5,142 nt of DNA from Anaerolineales bacterium. Lineage in GTDB: Bacteria; Chloroflexota; Anaerolineae; Anaerolineales; DRMV01. This document shows positions 1-4,978 of the stretch, in pieces. The notes under the pieces were generated by a model. The model was not told where the DNA came from, made no database searches, and worked only from the letters and a program-made list of their open reading frames with translations. Position numbers and translations under genes: made by a program. Location: positions 1 to 5,142 of the forward strand of contig WFVP01000407.1 of NCBI GenBank assembly GCA_015491595.1, written 5' to 3'. Each line of letters opens with the position of its first letter. Position 1 is the stretch's first letter.

Positions 1-161
1 CACCCCGAAGGCCCCAGGACGGCCACAAAGGAGCCTTCCTCCACGGTGAAGGACAGGTCCTGGAGGACCCAGAAGGGGTCACCGCCGTTTTCGTAAGCCA
101 GGGAGAGCCCCCGCACCGAAAGCAGGGGCTCCCCCTGACGGGATGGGGTCACTTGCGCCAT
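1..161 (-). CDS. ABC transporter ATP-binding protein, N-terminal part (third gene of the riboflavin-uptake operon)
   Basis: This is the beginning of an ABC ATPase that leaves the window at its left edge. The 53 visible codons show a strand containing a candidate A-loop tyrosine (Y23 in SLAYEN), the typical VLQDLSFTVEEGSFVAVLGPSG stretch split as VLQDLSF and FVAVLGPSG, and then two bases (TG) that fit the Cys codon of a GPSGCGKST Walker A. It would energise the permease and binding protein encoded just upstream. Its start overlaps the binding-protein gene, which implies translational coupling. Two in-frame starts are possible: ATG at 161, or GTG at 152, which forms a GTGA stop/start overlap and sits 8 bases after an AAAGGA site. 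The longer form is given here. Signature and Walker B motifs lie outside the window. Family assignment is firm; substrate is inferred from the operon. Confidence 0.9.
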   Translation of the reverse strand, partial: MAQVTPSRQGEPLLSVRGLSLAYENGGDPFWVLQDLSFTVEEGSFVAVLGPSG

Positions 162-1201
162 CCTTTGGCCCACTCCGGCAGGAAGTCATTGGTGTAGGCC
201 TGGGTGACGTCCAGGGGCGCTTCCAGCAGACCCATCTTGAGGAGGACGTCGTGCATGTTCTGCCAGGCTTCCCGTTGAATGTACCCCAGGTCGTCGCTGT
301 ACCAGTATTCCAGGGCGGTGGCCAGCACTTCCTGCTGCACCGGGTCGTTCTCCGCCAGGTCTTCCACGTACTCCCGGCTGACCTCATAGGCGCTGTCCGG
401 GTGGTCGATGGCGTCCCGCAACCCCATGAGCAGGGCGCTCACGAAGGCCCGGACCCGGTCGGGATGTTCCTGCAGGTACATCTCGCTGGTGATGATGCCG
501 TTGGAGGCCAGGGTGACGTAATCGGCCACCGGGAAGACGGTCAGGTCGAAGCCCATATTCCGTAGTTGAATGGGTTCATTGGTAATGTAGCCCACCACAA
601 TGCGTTGTTTGCCCGAGGCGAAGGCTTCCACCTGGTTGAACCCGATGGATTCCAGGGTGACGTCGGTCTCCTGCAGGTCGAACTGGTACAGCAGGGCCAT
701 CAGGCCGATGTAGTTGGCGCCGAAGAGGCCGGGCAGGGCGATGGTCTGGCCCTTGAGGTCGGCGGGGGATTCCAGGCCCAGTTTCGCGTCCGCGACCACG
801 GCCACGGGGAACTTCTGCCACCAGGTCATGACGTAGACCACGGGCAGGCCCTGGGCCCGGGCCAGGAGGACCTGTTCGCCCGAGACCACGGCGAAGGGGA
901 TTTCGCCCGCACCCACCAGGGCAACGCCGTCGGTCTCGAAGCTGTAGTCGAACTCCACCTCGAACCCCGCGTCCCGGAAGTAACCCCGCTGATGGGCCAG
1001 GTAGAAGGGGGCGTACTGGACGTTGGGGATGTACCCCATGGGCAGGCGGATGGACTCCACGGTCTTCTTCTCGGTCGTCGAGGGGGCCTCGGCCGACGAG
1101 GACGTGTCCTCTTGCGGCGTCGGCGTGGGTGCGGCGGGTTTTTGACAGGCGGCCAGAACCAGTGCGATGAGCAGGATGAAGGGCAATCCGCGACGCAACA
1201 T
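149..1201 (-). CDS. ribY: ABC transporter substrate-binding lipoprotein, NMT1/SsuA-like family, probable riboflavin-binding protein RibY
   Basis: A 350-residue secreted lipoprotein that should capture the substrate outside the membrane and deliver it to the permease. Residues 1-18 form a signal peptide (RR, then a hydrophobic run) ending in the lipobox LAAC with the lipidated Cys at 19. A Pro/Thr/Ser/Glu-rich tether follows to about residue 47. The NMT1/THI5-like periplasmic-binding fold starts with IRLPMGYIPNVQYAPFYLAH and GYFRDAGF (about 51-80), typical of binding proteins for thiamine precursors, sulfonates and riboflavin. Length is normal for the family. The start is taken at the ATG at 1201 because the Shine-Dalgarno site overlaps the ATG at 1207. 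The gene follows the permease gene after a short gap and overlaps the ATPase gene. The riboflavin assignment rests on the FMN riboswitch that heads the operon and on the RibXY system known from Chloroflexus. Without the riboswitch, a thiamine-precursor binding protein would be the default call. Confidence 0.85.
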   Translation of the reverse strand: MLRRGLPFILLIALVLAACQKPAAPTPTPQEDTSSSAEAPSTTEKKTVESIRLPMGYIPNVQYAPFYLAHQRGYFRDAGFEVEFDYSFETDGVALVGAGEIPFAVVSGEQVLLARAQGLPVVYVMTWWQKFPVAVVADAKLGLESPADLKGQTIALPGLFGANYIGLMALLYQFDLQETDVTLESIGFNQVEAFASGKQRIVVGYITNEPIQLRNMGFDLTVFPVADYVTLASNGIITSEMYLQEHPDRVRAFVSALLMGLRDAIDHPDSAYEVSREYVEDLAENDPVQQEVLATALEYWYSDDLGYIQREAWQNMHDVLLKMGLLEAPLDVTQAYTNDFLPEWAKGWRK

Positions 1202-1206
1202 GAGCA

Positions 1207-1214
1207 TCCTCCTT
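1207..1214 (-). promoter_or_regulatory. Shine-Dalgarno site that decides the ribY start
   Basis: On the minus strand the sequence AAGGAGGA runs straight into an ATG at 1207-1205, leaving no spacer. The next in-frame ATG, at 1201-1199, lies six bases after GGAGG, which is the usual spacing. The second ATG is therefore preferred and the first two codons (Met-Leu) of the longest frame are probably not translated. Confidence 0.7.
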
Positions 1215-1237
1215 GGAAAGAGTGTAGATGGCGTCCC

Positions 1238-2026
1238 TCACAGGCCCCGATGGACCCGGGAGGCGGCGTTGGCTTGCCACGCCAGCAGGTGGCGTTCCAG
1301 CAGGCGCACGGTGCCGTACAGGGCCAACGCCATGAGCATCAAAGCGGCCAGGGCCACGAAGACCATGGCCGTGTCGTAGCGTCCGCGCGCGGCGTTGATG
1401 AGAAAGCCCAGCCCGCGGTCCGCGGCCACGAATTCCCCCACCACCGCGCCGATGACAGACAGGGTTGCCCCGATGCGCAATCCCCCCGCGATGACGGGAA
1501 GGGCCGCGGGCCATTCCAGGTACCACAGGGTCTGCCACCAGGACGCGTGCAGCACCCGTAACAGGTCGCGCCATTCCTCGGGGATGTTGCCCAGACCCAC
1601 CACGGTGTTCACCAGCATGGGAAAGAAGACGATGAGGGCGCAGATGAGCACCTTGGAGAACAGGCCGGGGCCGAACCAGATGATGAGGAGGGGCGCGATG
1701 GCCACCACGGGCATGGCCTGGCTGGCCACCAGGTAGGGGGCCAGGATGCGCTCCAGAGGGGTGAACTTGTGCATCAGGTAGCCCAGGGGAAGGGCCACGC
1801 CCATGCCCAGGGCCAGGCCCAGGAGGACCTCCACCAGGGTGGCCCAGAAATGACGCCACAACAGCCCCGTGCTCAGGGCGTGGAGGGCCTTGCGGTACAC
1901 CTCCATGGGCGTGGGCAGGATGAAGGAAGGCAGGTCCGTCCATGCGCCCAGGGCCCACCACAGGGCCAGCCCCAGGAGCACGGCCAGGGTTTCAGGCAGG
2001 TAGTGACCCAAGCGTTTCCACGCCAT
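1238..2026 (-). CDS. ribX: ABC transporter permease, SsuC/ThiX-like, probable riboflavin permease RibX
   Basis: A 262-residue inner-membrane permease of the BPD_transp_1 family, first gene of the operon. About six membrane segments can be read, near residues 13-29, 61-84, 94-118, 122-146, 174-201 and 218-243. The cytoplasmic coupling loop (EAA loop), which contacts the ATPase, spans about 150-177 and ends in the typical WPAALP. The usual Gly of the loop (GAS in relatives) is His here (HAS, H160). The sequence VGEFVAADRGLGFLI (196-210) is typical of SsuC/ThiX-type permeases. The ATG at 2026 has a strong GAGGAGGG site with a short spacer of 3-4 bases. The gene lies directly behind an FMN riboswitch, so FMN-repressed riboflavin import is the best functional reading. 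The name RibX follows the Chloroflexus riboflavin transporter. Family is sure; substrate is inferred. Confidence 0.87.
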   Translation of the reverse strand: MAWKRLGHYLPETLAVLLGLALWWALGAWTDLPSFILPTPMEVYRKALHALSTGLLWRHFWATLVEVLLGLALGMGVALPLGYLMHKFTPLERILAPYLVASQAMPVVAIAPLLIIWFGPGLFSKVLICALIVFFPMLVNTVVGLGNIPEEWRDLLRVLHASWWQTLWYLEWPAALPVIAGGLRIGATLSVIGAVVGEFVAADRGLGFLINAARGRYDTAMVFVALAALMLMALALYGTVRLLERHLLAWQANAASRVHRGL

Positions 2027-2046
2027 GTTCCCTCCTCAACGACGAA

Positions 2047-2073
2047 GCCCCGAGGTCGGGACAACCTCGGGGC
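2047..2073 (-). promoter_or_regulatory. GC-rich hairpin before the ribX ribosome-binding site, candidate switch element of the riboswitch
   Basis: The RNA of the minus strand forms a perfect 10-base-pair stem (arms 2064-2073 and 2047-2056, GCCCCGAGGT with ACCTCGGGGC) closed by the 7-base loop UGUCCCG. It ends ten bases before the GAGGAGGG site of ribX. The bases after it (UUCGUCGUU) make only a weak U-tract, so it is a poor classical terminator. Part of its 5' arm and loop, GGUUGUCC at 2066-2059, is exactly complementary to GGACAACC at 2303-2296, the 5' strand of aptamer stem P1. It could therefore be opened or bound by that strand when FMN is absent. The hairpin is seen directly; its role is inferred. 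Confidence 0.55.
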
Positions 2074-2080
2074 AAAACGC

Positions 2081-2109
2081 AAAAATGGGTGACGTCCTTT
2101 CGACGCCAC
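2081..2109 (-). terminator. Candidate intrinsic terminator in the riboswitch leader
   Basis: The leader RNA forms an 8-base-pair hairpin, GUGGCGUC with GACGUCAC (one G-U pair) around the loop GAAAG (arms 2102-2109 and 2089-2096). CCA and then UUUUU (2085-2081) follow, with UUUU again a few bases on. Hairpin plus U-run fits a rho-independent terminator between the FMN aptamer and ribX, as expected of a transcription-attenuating riboswitch. The stem is modest and three bases separate it from the U-run, so efficiency is uncertain. Confidence 0.45.
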
Positions 2110-2116
2110 GGGTGAA

Positions 2117-2136
2117 CTCGACCCTCGCGGGTCGAG
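2117..2136 (-). promoter_or_regulatory. Perfect GNRA-loop hairpin directly after the FMN aptamer
   Basis: In the leader RNA, CUCGACCC and GGGUCGAG pair perfectly over 8 bases around a GCGA tetraloop of the stable GNRA class. The hairpin begins three bases after stem P1 of the aptamer closes at 2140, so it could stack on P1. No U-tract follows, so it is not a terminator. A structural spacer or part of the expression platform is the likely role; this is inference. Confidence 0.5.
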
Positions 2137-2139
2137 GGC

Positions 2140-2303
2140 GACAACCTTCTCCCATCCGGACTATACCGTCGGCCCCGGAATTCCACCGGGTCGGGCCCCG
2201 CCGTTATGGGGAAACAAGGCGGGGCTTCGCGGGCTTTCACCGCCGGTCGGGAATTGCCCCGTCCTACAAGAGGACGAGACTCACCCTGCCCCGAAGGTTG
2301 TCC
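2140..2303 (-). promoter_or_regulatory. FMN riboswitch (RFN element)
   Basis: This is the aptamer that binds flavin mononucleotide and turns down downstream flavin genes. Read on the minus strand, its conserved blocks appear in order: CUUCGGGGCAGGGUGA (2296-2281), AAUUCCCGACCGGCGGUGA (2255-2237), GGUGGAAUUCCGGGGCCGAC (about 2187-2168), GGUAUAGUC (2167-2159) and GGAUGGGAGAAGG (2157-2145). Stem P1 closes perfectly over nine pairs, 2294-2302 with 2140-2148. A variable arm forms eight pairs, 2195-2202 with 2218-2225. An additional 10-pair stem, 2256-2265 with 2271-2280, sits between GGGUGA and AAUUCCC, where many members have only a short link. The element lies between a TATAAT promoter and the ribX start, with about 113 bases of expression platform. 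The identity is certain from the motif set; OFF-type control is the family norm. Confidence 0.97.
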
Positions 2304-2326
2304 TTTATTCGCTTGTCACCGTCCGC

Positions 2327-2332
2327 ATTATA
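2327..2332 (-). promoter_or_regulatory. -10 box of the ribXY operon promoter
   Basis: A perfect TATAAT lies on the minus strand 24 bases upstream of the FMN aptamer, which predicts a transcript start near 2320. No good -35 hexamer is seen 16-18 bases upstream. The spacer instead carries two copies of TCCCGG (2341-2346 and 2332-2337 region) that also form a small inverted repeat, CCGGG-ACT-CCCGG at 2333-2345 on the plus strand. Confidence 0.55.
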
Positions 2333-2400
2333 CCGGGACTCCCGGGAAAAGGGGACCGAACTTTTCTCAGGTTTGCCGCCCTTCCTGACCGCGGGGATGG

Positions 2401-2409
2401 TGGTATAAC
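2401..2409 (+). promoter_or_regulatory. Extended -10 promoter of the phosphatase gene
   Basis: TGGTATAAC matches an extended -10 element (TGn plus TATAAT with one change) 33 bases before the ATG of the phosphatase gene. The -35 region is weak, with only TTCCTG at 2382-2387 in reach. It predicts a short leader of about 25 bases and a promoter divergent from that of the riboswitch operon. Confidence 0.45.
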
Positions 2410-2441
2410 AGGGACACGAACTCGACTTCGGAGGGAGCATC

Positions 2442-3233
2442 ATGGAGACCCGATGGCTGGATTTGGCCGAAGCGGCCGCGTTGCACGTGGGCGAACGCCT
2501 GCGGCGCTACTTCCTCCAGCGGAATTTCCGGGTGTGGGAAAAAAAGGAGGAGTGGGGCCTGGTCACCGAAGCGGACGTGGACGCGGACCGCACCCTGCGG
2601 GCCTTTTTCGCCACGGCCACCCCCGACGTCCCCGTCTTGAGCGAAGAGGGAACCACGGTCTATCCCGAAGACGCCCCGGGCGTGTGGGTGGCGGACCCGG
2701 TGGACGGGACCACGAACTTCGTGGCCGGCCTGCCCTTCTGGGGCGTGCTGGTGGCGTATGTGGAGCAGGGCATGCCCGTGGCGGCCGCCATGTATTTCCC
2801 CATGATGGAGGAGATGTACACGGCCCTGCGGGGAAAGGGGGCCTGGTGCAACGGACGGCCCCTTCGGGTCCAGGAACCTGTCACCAAGGAGACCCGTTTC
2901 ATGTACCTGTGTTCGGATACGCCGTGGCTCTACCAGGTGGATTTACGCTACAAGAGCCGCATTCTGGGGTGCGGCGCGTATCACATCGCGCTGGTGGCGG
3001 CGGGGAAAGGCGTGCTGAGCGTGGACTGCGCGCCCTTTGCCTGGGATTTCGCCGCGCCCAGCCTGGTGCTCATGGAGGCGGGAGGCGTTGTGGACACCCT
3101 GGAGGGTCAACCCCTCTTCCCCCTGAAGCCCGGCCGGGATTACGCGGAGGCGTACCACACGGTGCTGGCCGCGGCCCATCCGTCGTATCTCGAGGAGGCC
3201 CGGAAGCATTTCCACCGGCGCTTTGCGAAGTGA
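2442..3233 (+). CDS. Inositol monophosphatase family protein (Mg-dependent sugar/nucleotide phosphatase)
   Basis: A 263-residue cytoplasmic phosphatase of the IMPase/SuhB/CysQ superfamily, which removes a phosphate from small molecules with two or three Mg ions. The family motifs are all present: VTEADVDADRTL (41-52), SEEG with the metal ligand E68, DPVDGTTNF with D85 and D88 (85-93), and WDFAAPSLVLMEAGG with D202 (201-215). Length is standard and there is no signal peptide. The start is supported by GGAGGG six bases before the ATG. The substrate cannot be read from sequence: inositol phosphate, histidinol phosphate, fructose bisphosphate and PAP are all used in this superfamily. It diverges from the riboflavin operon across a shared 415-base region, but there is no direct evidence that it acts on flavins. 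Confidence 0.93.
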   Translation: METRWLDLAEAAALHVGERLRRYFLQRNFRVWEKKEEWGLVTEADVDADRTLRAFFATATPDVPVLSEEGTTVYPEDAPGVWVADPVDGTTNFVAGLPFWGVLVAYVEQGMPVAAAMYFPMMEEMYTALRGKGAWCNGRPLRVQEPVTKETRFMYLCSDTPWLYQVDLRYKSRILGCGAYHIALVAAGKGVLSVDCAPFAWDFAAPSLVLMEAGGVVDTLEGQPLFPLKPGRDYAEAYHTVLAAAHPSYLEEARKHFHRRFAK

Positions 3234-3258
3234 GCGTCGGTGTTCCGGTGGCGGGATG

Positions 3259-3267
3259 TGCTAAAAT
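3259..3267 (+). promoter_or_regulatory. Candidate extended -10 promoter before the acetyltransferase gene
   Basis: TGCTAAAAT (TGn followed by TAAAAT) lies 26 bases after the phosphatase stop and 65 bases before the preferred acetyltransferase start. No clear -35 element precedes it. It would allow expression of the acetyltransferase apart from the phosphatase. No terminator hairpin is seen in the gap, so read-through is equally possible. Confidence 0.35.
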
Positions 3268-3332
3268 ACTCCTTGTCACGTCCGGTGCAAAGGTCGACGA
3301 AAATCACCCTCAAGGAACGGGCAAGGTGTTCT

Positions 3333-3797
3333 ATGGAAGTCGTCACAGTGACGTTGCGTCCTTTCCGTGCCGAGGACGTGCCGGTTTTGATGGATGTGTT
3401 TCAGGAAGCCTACCGGGAACATCCGGAATACGGTGAATCCACGCCCCAAAAAGTCAAGCGATACTTGCGTTGGCTCCAGCGGCATCACACCTTCTTCCAG
3501 GTGGCGGAGGTGGACGGGGAGGTCGCGGGCTTCATCGTGGTGGACGCCAATTGGATTGACTGGCACGGGGAACGCATCGGGGAAATCCACGAACTGGTGG
3601 TGCACCCCAAATTCTGGGGCAAGAGTGTGGCCCGACGGCTTTTGGAGGCCGGGCTGGACCACATCCGGGCCCAGGGCTTGAAAAAGGCCGGCCTGTGGGT
3701 GGGGGAACACAACGACCGGGCTCTGGCCTTCTATCGGCGTTTCGGTTTCCGCCCCGTCAGTTGGGGTTATTGGGTGAGGATGGTGAAGAGCCTGTAA
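3333..3797 (+). CDS. GNAT family N-acetyltransferase
   Basis: A 154-residue single-domain GNAT enzyme that transfers an acetyl group from acetyl-CoA to an amine; the acceptor is unknown. The N-terminal strand TLRPFRAEDVPVL (7-19) opens the fold. The central strand GEIHELVVHPKFWGKSVARR (83-102) carries the CoA pyrophosphate loop, in the altered form KFWGKS where the family consensus is R/Q-x-x-G-x-G/A. ALAFYRRFGFRPV (130-142) is the usual C-terminal motif B. The ATG at 3333 is chosen because AAGG lies six bases upstream and the fold begins right after it. An upstream in-frame ATG at 3240 adds 31 residues without family features and would cover the candidate promoter. Its end overlaps the convergent M20 gene by 31 bases. 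Confidence 0.88.
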   Translation: MEVVTVTLRPFRAEDVPVLMDVFQEAYREHPEYGESTPQKVKRYLRWLQRHHTFFQVAEVDGEVAGFIVVDANWIDWHGERIGEIHELVVHPKFWGKSVARRLLEAGLDHIRAQGLKKAGLWVGEHNDRALAFYRRFGFRPVSWGYWVRMVKSL

Positions 3798-4840
3798 AGG
3801 ACCCGGCTGGTGCGCTCCAGGTCCTCCAGGGTGATATGTTCCCGTTCGCTATGGGCCACGGCCAGGTCGCCGAAGCCGAAGACCGCGCACGGTACCCCCG
3901 CCTTGGCGAAGTTGGCCGCATCGGTCCACACCGGCATGATGTCAAAGGCAGGCGCCTCGCCCAGGGCTTCGGCGTAGGCCCGTGCCAGCCGCTGTGTGCC
4001 GGGATGCTCGTCGAAATCCAGGGGGTCGTCGGCGTCGATGCGTCGGTAGGTCACCCGGCCCTTCAGGGGAGGATGTTCCAGGGTTCGCTGGATGGCCTCT
4101 TCCACCGCCCGCCACCGGCCTCCGGGTTCGATGACGAACTCGCCCCGCAGGCGGGCCTGGGGAGGCGTGGTGTAGTGTTCCCAACCGCCCTCGAAGAGGA
4201 AGACGTTGAGGGGCAGTCCCACGCTGTCCTCCAGCGCCTGCCACGCGTCCACCAGCAGGCGAATGACATTGGGGGTCCGGCCGAACATCGCCGCGTGGTA
4301 GATTTGGGGCGCCTGGATGGCGAGTTCGAATTCCAGGGACCCCACCTGGCGGGTGCAGATGGCCCCCTGGGTGGGTTCCAGCACCAGCACGTATTCCATG
4401 TCCTGTAAGAAGGGGGCCAGATGGGTGGAGCCCACGGCGTCGACGTTTTCCTCGTCCACCGTCAGGGCGATGGAGACGGGTACGGTGCCGTGGTCCCGAT
4501 AGAAGGCCTCCACGGCGACGATGAGTGCGGCCAGCAGGCCTTTGGTATCCACCGCGCCCCGGCCATAGATGCGATTGCCCTCGACCCGGGGGGTGAAGGC
4601 ATGGGCCATGGTCAGCGCGGGCACGGTGTCGACGTGGGTGTTCACCACGAAGGGACGTTCTGGACTGAGGGTGTGGAGGTTGTACTGCTGGCGACCGTTG
4701 ACCCACTTGTCCACATATTGCTTTTTCCAGGGCAGGAAGGGTAAACGTTGCTGCACGTAGGCCAGGATGGCCGTGCAGTCTTCGTAACTGGGGATGGCAA
4801 TCAGGCGCCGGGTTTCCTCCACCAAGGCCTGTGGGTCCAT
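3767..4840 (-). CDS. M20 family metallopeptidase / deacylase (ArgE/DapE/ACY1/CPG2 type)
   Basis: A 357-residue cytosolic zinc hydrolase that cleaves amide bonds of N-acyl amino acids or small peptides. The two-zinc site can be followed: THVDTVP with H69 and D71, GRGAVDTKG with the bridging D98, VDEE with the catalytic base E130 and ligand E131, EPT with E155, and AHSEREH with H330. The lid/dimerisation domain lies about 168-275 and keeps the conserved His (H182, YHAAMFGRTPN). TDAANFAKAGVP (306-317) is typical of the C-terminal catalytic part. The protein is somewhat shorter than ArgE, mostly in the N-terminal region. GGGAGGA lies 3-4 bases before the ATG. Substrate is undetermined: acetylornithine, succinyl-diaminopimelate and dipeptides are all used in the family, and no biosynthetic neighbour decides among them. 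Confidence 0.93.
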   Translation of the reverse strand: MDPQALVEETRRLIAIPSYEDCTAILAYVQQRLPFLPWKKQYVDKWVNGRQQYNLHTLSPERPFVVNTHVDTVPALTMAHAFTPRVEGNRIYGRGAVDTKGLLAALIVAVEAFYRDHGTVPVSIALTVDEENVDAVGSTHLAPFLQDMEYVLVLEPTQGAICTRQVGSLEFELAIQAPQIYHAAMFGRTPNVIRLLVDAWQALEDSVGLPLNVFLFEGGWEHYTTPPQARLRGEFVIEPGGRWRAVEEAIQRTLEHPPLKGRVTYRRIDADDPLDFDEHPGTQRLARAYAEALGEAPAFDIMPVWTDAANFAKAGVPCAVFGFGDLAVAHSEREHITLEDLERTSRVLYRLFTILTQ

Positions 4841-4883
4841 CGGTCCTCCCGAGGGGGTTGAGGTTCTCCTTTTTGCCGTGGCA

Positions 4884-4892
4884 ATTCTATCA
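4884..4892 (-). promoter_or_regulatory. Candidate extended -10 promoter of the M20 gene
   Basis: On the minus strand TGATAGAAT (TGn plus TAGAAT) lies 43 bases upstream of the M20 start codon. No convincing -35 hexamer is present. Two other plus-strand genes in this window also have TGn-type -10 elements, which supports it slightly. Confidence 0.4.
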
Positions 4893-4929
4893 GGGAAGGG
4901 AAAGGGCGCATAGGGCGGCCCTGGATGGA

Positions 4930-4978
4930 GTTGGTTGTTGGTTGTTAGCCGTGAGCCGTTGGTCGTTGGTCGGTGGGC
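4930..4978 (+). repeat. Degenerate heptamer tandem repeat, seven copies of GTTGGTY
   Basis: Seven consecutive 7-base units can be aligned without gaps: GTTGGTT, GTTGGTT, GTTAGCC, GTGAGCC, GTTGGTC, GTTGGTC, GGTGGGC. The first two are identical, as are the fifth and sixth; the others differ at one to four positions. It sits between the M20 promoter region and the lower-GC right end. Short heptamer arrays of this kind are known between genes in cyanobacteria (STRR sequences); their function is unclear. It overlaps the end of a possible minus-strand reading frame. Confidence 0.75.

Noticed and set aside
143..1561. Plus-strand open frames opposite ribY and the end of ribX
   Set aside because: They are antisense to genes with clear family motifs and signal peptide. 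Their translations show no recognisable motifs and have skewed composition.
576..1961. Long minus-strand open frame of 461 codons across ribY and ribX
   Set aside because: It is a shadow in another frame of two well-supported genes. Its translation is low-complexity (Gly, Pro, Arg, His) as expected from GC-rich third positions, and it has no domain features.
149..2303. Thiamine-precursor transporter under a TPP riboswitch
   Set aside because: The protein families would allow it, but the leader carries the FMN aptamer blocks and none of the TPP aptamer signature (CUGAGA ... ACCUGA).
1992..2408. Open frames on both strands across the region between ribX and the phosphatase
   Set aside because: The region is occupied by the FMN riboswitch, its expression platform and promoters. 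The frames translate conserved RNA blocks and show no protein family features.
3240..3332. Upstream extension of the acetyltransferase from ATG 3240
   Set aside because: The added 31 residues show no family features and would include the candidate promoter. The ATG at 3333 has a properly spaced AAGG and begins right at the fold.
2453..3436. 327-codon plus-strand frame overlapping the phosphatase
   Set aside because: It is a frame-shifted shadow of the IMPase-family gene, Gly/Arg/Pro-rich, while the correct frame carries all the metal-binding motifs.
3695..4744. Plus-strand open frames opposite the M20 gene
   Set aside because: They are antisense shadows: the minus strand carries the complete M20 zinc site in a single frame with a good ribosome-binding site.
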